Virus record (IMG/VR): IMGVR_UViG_3300037175_000036
Span: 1 to 23,354 of that record
Strand: one strand, 5' to 3'
Source of the DNA: a virus
DNA length: 23,354 nt
Shown here in pieces: positions 21,501 to 23,354 of this stretch; the stretch's first letter is position 1, and each line of letters starts with the position of its first letter. Below the pieces are notes generated by a model that was given only the letters and a program-made list of their open reading frames with translations, was not told where the DNA came from and did not search any database. The translations under genes and the position numbers were made by a program.

Positions 21501-21709
21501 CAGCACAGCCGCCAGTCGTCGGTGTACGGGTCTTTGGACATAGACAAGCCGAGTGGTTTCAAATCGTTCTTGCGCTCACCCCAGACTTCCCAAATTGGAT
21601 CATCATTCTCACGCGGCTTGTACGTGCGAAGAATGCGCGGCCCGTTCCGGGTGTTTACCTCTTTAGGTTTTGTCCAACGAACGAGAGATTCTATTTCGGT
21701 AGTAGTCAT
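18506..21709 (-). CDS. SNF2-family DNA helicase/translocase with intein
   Basis: A 1067-residue precursor, about 673 residues after intein removal. The SF2/SNF2 ATPase has P-loop GDEMGTGKS (129-137), DECH box (217-220), motif III SGTPFEN (262-268), C-terminal lobe motif V TGEGITLTAS (492-501), and motif VI split by the intein: QCSDR (518-522) before it and CHRIGQ (917-922) after it. Without splicing, the arginine finger would be separated from the rest of its motif and the enzyme should be inactive. The N-terminal ~100 residues hold a basic/tryptophan-rich region (WGERKNDLKP, WRLCWWQK). The C-terminal ~140 residues are helical. Phage SNF2 helicases may act in replication or recombination. It begins by ATGA overlap with the winged-helix gene. 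Confidence 0.9.
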   Translation of the reverse strand: MTTTEIESLVRWTKPKEVNTRNGPRILRTYKPRENDDPIWEVWGERKNDLKPLGLSMSKDPYTDDWRLCWWQKLAPEIIQERNERIELSRSLDADIEIPCPDGCEFRPFQKAGVNYILRAFKNNGVLLGDEMGTGKSIQAIGVINSIPEISRVLLICPMTLKANWERELRKWLIRKMSIGHANANFFPKTDIVIIHYNVVHKFPIASTNYWDLLIVDECHRAKSAKARQTKAIVGYKPTRKESAKGMLPSSGIPAVRKLFLSGTPFENKPAELWPIVSYIAPTLFSSKSAFEKRYCGACSNGYGWQADGATNSEELGRVLRGTCLIRRLKCDVLSELPPKQRIVVEMETEGLEHVINQEQRAWKQNQPELEDAEVTLELAKASEDQDAFKNAVSALRNKTALIFTEIAKVRHATALAKTPAMIEMLKEELEEVSKIVVFAHHTDCLRMAHASFPNESVLVTGDTPQLDRDKFVQQFQNDPSCRLFFGSIRATGEGITLTASSNVIFFENDWTASKMAQCSDRCFVKNTLVWCLNSVYHGSMALTTIQNIKIGDVVLTHSGNYRKVTDAWSHEHRGCMTKIHYVGWNDSIECTHDHRLMVKRGDKTEWIEAHSILPTDSMAFPKIKAWCRLESVTFKKEWRMYDSQLVPRSKQKCHCGNPVEGRGLCRVHYRALIESGNRPPKPRQTSPHYVRLPDEIKIDDDWLYLFGWYAAEGFSSMKPGKGYFVSFSGHEKEENVLIRISKKLLALGIKSTIYRKEGGKGIEMRAYSGELAKWFQGWFGIGSENFSLPSEIMNLPPDQAAIFLRGYTDGDGYQRNRQVEWVSCSQTLCYQACLLAIRAGFIPTMRRGSETSGYHWIGGYTKFGNPASTRLNDQDDDFIYRPVRSVETYCDKVRVYDITVEGDESFTTGFATAHNCHRIGQKDNVTVKYYILPGTIDAHMIQTWIRKEEILEKSLDSERAEIEAEVTLLPKTEKLATRTELERDAVTMTREMRQSIHAALRSLAMNCDGAKMIDSQGFNKFDARIGQSLAAMESLTPKCAALGKKLCIKYQRQLNPETLKQCGINE
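18962..20143 (-). other. Intein with LAGLIDADG homing endonuclease (394 residues)
   Basis: Residues 523-916 of the SNF2 precursor. All splicing residues are present: Cys523 (block A, CFVKNTLVWC), block B THDH (592-595), block F VRVYDITVEGDESF, and block G TAHN with His915-Asn916, followed by Cys917 as the +1 nucleophile. The homing domain has two DOD motifs, LFGWYAAEG (706-714) with Glu713 and RGYTDGDG (806-813) with Asp810, so it looks active. Between blocks B and C lies an extra Cys/His cluster, CHCGNPVEGRGLCRVH (C654, C656, C666, H669), resembling a small zinc finger found in phage HNH proteins. The intein sits in the most conserved motif of the helicase, a usual target site. Confidence 0.92.
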
Positions 21710-22113
21710 GGTTTCGGAGTTAAATCCAGTTCTCCAGGCATACGGTAAACGTGGCAGTTGTTACGCTTCAGAAATGTCTCGGCAAGCTTCTGATTTGCCA
21801 ACCGATATTTCCAAACTTGGCCGCCACGCCGGGCTTTCACTTTACTGCGTCGGTGATCGTTCATACCTTCCATGCGTGTGATTATTCCAATATTGGCTAA
21901 TCGACGGATTGATAATCCGATAGCGTTTTTGTCGGCAGCATCAACCTGAGGCAATTCAATGTCATCCATCCAAACGATTCGATCGGACAAAATGTGTTTG
22001 ACGATTGCAACAGATATGTTTGTCACTGGTCCTGGCTTGAACGATATTTGACTGATTGTGGCCGCATCCAGTTGCGCATCAATCTGCTCCGGCGTCTGTG
22101 TTTCAGTCTTCAT
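21706..22113 (-). CDS. Winged-helix-type protein
   Basis: A 135-residue protein. The frame opens at a TTG at 22143, but the ATG at 22113 has GGAATC just upstream and is the better start. Residues ~34-105 look like a winged helix: VAIVKHILSDRIVWMDDIEL, then DKNAIGLSIRRLANIGIITR as recognition helix, then a basic wing (RRSKVKARRGGQVWKYRLAN). This pattern occurs in small phage DNA-binding proteins that I cannot name more precisely. The C-terminus (FLKRNNCHVYRMPGEL) follows as a tail. Its stop overlaps the SNF2 helicase start, so the two are probably translated together. Confidence 0.6.
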   Translation of the reverse strand: MKTETQTPEQIDAQLDAATISQISFKPGPVTNISVAIVKHILSDRIVWMDDIELPQVDAADKNAIGLSIRRLANIGIITRMEGMNDHRRSKVKARRGGQVWKYRLANQKLAETFLKRNNCHVYRMPGELDLTPKP

Positions 22114-22279
22114 GATTCCGTTTCGTCTTGGCCAGCTTTTCAAGTTGTTGTCTGGCTGTGGCCGCGATATTTAATTCCCTCTCGTGTTGTTGCGTCGGCG
22201 CATCCAGATATTCCGCTGCTGCTATTTTCTCATCTTGAGCAGCCGTTTCCAAACATTGCATGAGTGACCATGTTTTCAT
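22103..22279 (-). CDS. Small helical protein
   Basis: A 58-residue protein starting MKTWSLMQCLETAAQDEKIA, with the ATG at 22279 overlapping the DUF6745 gene's stop as ATGA and GGAATC upstream. It is alanine- and glutamine-rich and almost entirely helical (HERELNIAATARQQLEKLAK), so it may form a coiled coil or a helical hairpin. It overlaps the next gene by 11 bases. Family unknown. Confidence 0.55.
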   Translation of the reverse strand: MKTWSLMQCLETAAQDEKIAAAEYLDAPTQQHERELNIAATARQQLEKLAKTKRNHED

Positions 22280-23354
22280 GATTCCAAGGCCGGTTGATAT
22301 TCCGCTTCCGTCTTCCCGAAAGTCCAAGCAACCCCCTCTTTTGCTCGCGTAATATTCGGAGGCACACGGAGAAAATAATCCTTAAATTCCCCGGTGGTTT
22401 CCGGCGTCGAATTAACAACTTTTACCATGACAATGGGCTCGTCATCTTTTACGTCCTTGCGGTACAACACTCCGAAATCATCCTCATGAACTTTCTGTGC
22501 ATGAGCATCCAATAAATATCGATCGAGACCATATCTTTCGATCATGACACGCCGCACTTCGGCATTTGATTCAGCTTCGATACGTTCGACCGTGATATGA
22601 TTCGGATATTCAATGACATAGGCTGGTACACGAACCCCGTGAACCGCATATAATGATGATCCATCACGCCACTTACAAAACGGGCCATTGTCGCAATGCG
22701 GTCTGTTTTGATCGTCAACTAAAAGCACCTCCGGCCTATCGGACACTATGCAGAAATCAGGAGACATAATCCTCGGGCCTCCGTGAATACATGCCTTTTC
22801 ATAGTGAATATAATTCTCGTATTCATTCAATCCCAACTTGCAAACGTCTTTAAAGAACGATAGGTAAGCATTCCATCCTGACCACTGATTTCCACCGTCC
22901 CACATATTCCAATTCGAAATAGATTCCGCACATGCAATTCCAAATTGATATTCATTTCCTAAGAACTCTTTAGAAATCTCTATAAACGATTGTTTCGGAA
23001 GCGATACAAACCATTTTAAGTCGTCGCGGGTGGCGTCGAGGGTGGCGTCGAGGGTGGCGGCGTGGGTGGCGTCGCGGGTGGCGTCGTGGGTGGCGGCGCT
23101 GGTGGCGTCGATGGTGGCGTCGTGGGTGGCGGCGAGGGTGGCGTCGCTGGTGGCGGCGCGGGTGGCGTCGCTGGTGGCGTCGCGGGTGGCGTCGCTGGTG
23201 GCGTCGCGGGTGGCGGCGCTGGTGGCGTCGCTGGTGGCGTCGCGGGTGGCGGCGCGGGTGGCGTCGCGGGTGGCGGCGCGGGTGGCGGCGAGGGTGGCGG
23301 CGAGGGTGGCGTCGATGGTGGCGGCGCGGGTGGCGGTGCGGGTGGCGTCGCTGG
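22276..23354 (-). CDS. DUF6745-type protein with tetrapeptide repeats (5' part beyond window)
   Basis: The frame is open through the right edge of the window, so only the C-terminal ~358 residues are visible and no start lies in view. Residues from the edge to about 23029 are 27 repeats of four residues, [R/S/L/H/I][D/A/T]AT. A linker DDLKWFVSLPKQSF follows. The C-terminal domain has the phrases of DUF6745: WSGWNAYLSFFKDV, HGGPRIMSPDFCIVSDRPEV, NRPHCDNGPFCKWRDGSSLY, AVHGVRVPAYVI, AEVRRVMIERYGLDRYL, VKVVNSTPETTGE and YFLRVPPNITRAKEGVAWTF. DUF6745 has no known function that I can cite. An ATG at 22905 exists but would cut the conserved domain, so it is not the start. Confidence 0.8.
   Translation of the reverse strand, partial: SDATRTATRAATIDATLAATLAATRAATRDATRAATRDATSDATSAATRDATSDATRDATSDATRAATSDATLAATHDATIDATSAATHDATRDATHAATLDATLDATRDDLKWFVSLPKQSFIEISKEFLGNEYQFGIACAESISNWNMWDGGNQWSGWNAYLSFFKDVCKLGLNEYENYIHYEKACIHGGPRIMSPDFCIVSDRPEVLLVDDQNRPHCDNGPFCKWRDGSSLYAVHGVRVPAYVIEYPNHITVERIEAESNAEVRRVMIERYGLDRYLLDAHAQKVHEDDFGVLYRKDVKDDEPIVMVKVVNSTPETTGEFKDYFLRVPPNITRAKEGVAWTFGKTEAEYQPALES
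23029..23352 (-). repeat. Tandem array of 27 x 12-bp repeats inside the DUF6745 gene
   Basis: There are 27 perfect-length 12-bp units GGTGGCGNCGNN (plus strand), without spacers, continuing beyond the window. On the coding strand each unit is NNC-G[A/C]C-GCC-ACC, giving x-[D/A]-A-T; one unit has ACC and gives T. Only the first codon (Arg, Ser, Leu, His or Ile, always ending in C) and the second codon change. Codons 3 and 4 never vary. Local GC is far above the rest of the window. Confidence 0.95.

Noticed and set aside
23029-23354. CRISPR array
   Set aside because: The 12-bp units are contiguous with no spacers and are in frame with the DUF6745 coding sequence, so this is a protein repeat.
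1-23354. tRNA or rRNA genes
   Set aside because: I looked for T-loop GTTCGAATC-like boxes paired with acceptor stems. The only similar strings lie inside protein genes (for example near 6547 in the portal gene) without cloverleaf partners.

Overview
The window is most likely part of a tailed double-stranded DNA phage (Caudoviricetes) or a prophage. Nearly every supportable gene is on the minus strand and packed head to tail. The left half holds a recognisable packaging and head module: terminase small and large subunits, a gpW-like joining protein, a lambda-family portal, an S49 capsid protease, a coiled-coil scaffold candidate and the major capsid protein. No tail, lysis, integrase or rRNA/tRNA genes are visible. 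The host cannot be fixed from sequence. The DUF6745 protein and capsid types vaguely recall phages of Verrucomicrobiota-like bacteria, but this is only an impression.

Reading in the direction of transcription, from high to low coordinates: (1) 23354-22276 is the 3' part of a DUF6745 protein whose visible N-terminal part is 27 tetrapeptide repeats; it runs off the window edge. (2) 22279-21706 holds two small genes, one winged-helix-like. (3) 21709-18506 is an SNF2-type helicase interrupted at motif VI by a 394-residue LAGLIDADG intein. (4) 18509-17202 is a run of small unknown genes, including a possible frameshifted one. (5) 17205-14476 is a helicase fused to a beta-class DNA methyltransferase, followed by a 33-residue membrane peptide. 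(6) 14353-12188 is a rearranged accessory locus. It contains a promoter, a ParB/DUF3102-like gene, a 105/106-bp direct repeat, a truncated N-terminus of one cytosine methyltransferase, an endonuclease VII-like HNH gene and a second, complete cytosine methyltransferase. That methyltransferase is overlapped almost entirely by a 290-codon open frame that itself looks like a protein.

(7) A near-consensus sigma70-type promoter at 11939-11911 heads a unit that runs through three accessory genes, the terminase pair, portal, protease, scaffold, capsid and two small head genes. It ends at a textbook intrinsic terminator at 1205-1173. (8) Beyond the terminator lie a glycosyltransferase-like gene, a second hairpin, and about 300 bases without a convincing gene.

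The genes are joined by at least a dozen ATGA overlaps, where the stop of one gene overlaps the start of the next. These overlaps were used to correct several start codons and to find micro-genes of 20, 26 and 33 codons. The most unusual items are the overprinted cytosine methyltransferase frame, the methyltransferase-remnant/direct-repeat/HNH rearrangement, the intein with a zinc-finger-like insert, and the tetrapeptide repeat array.
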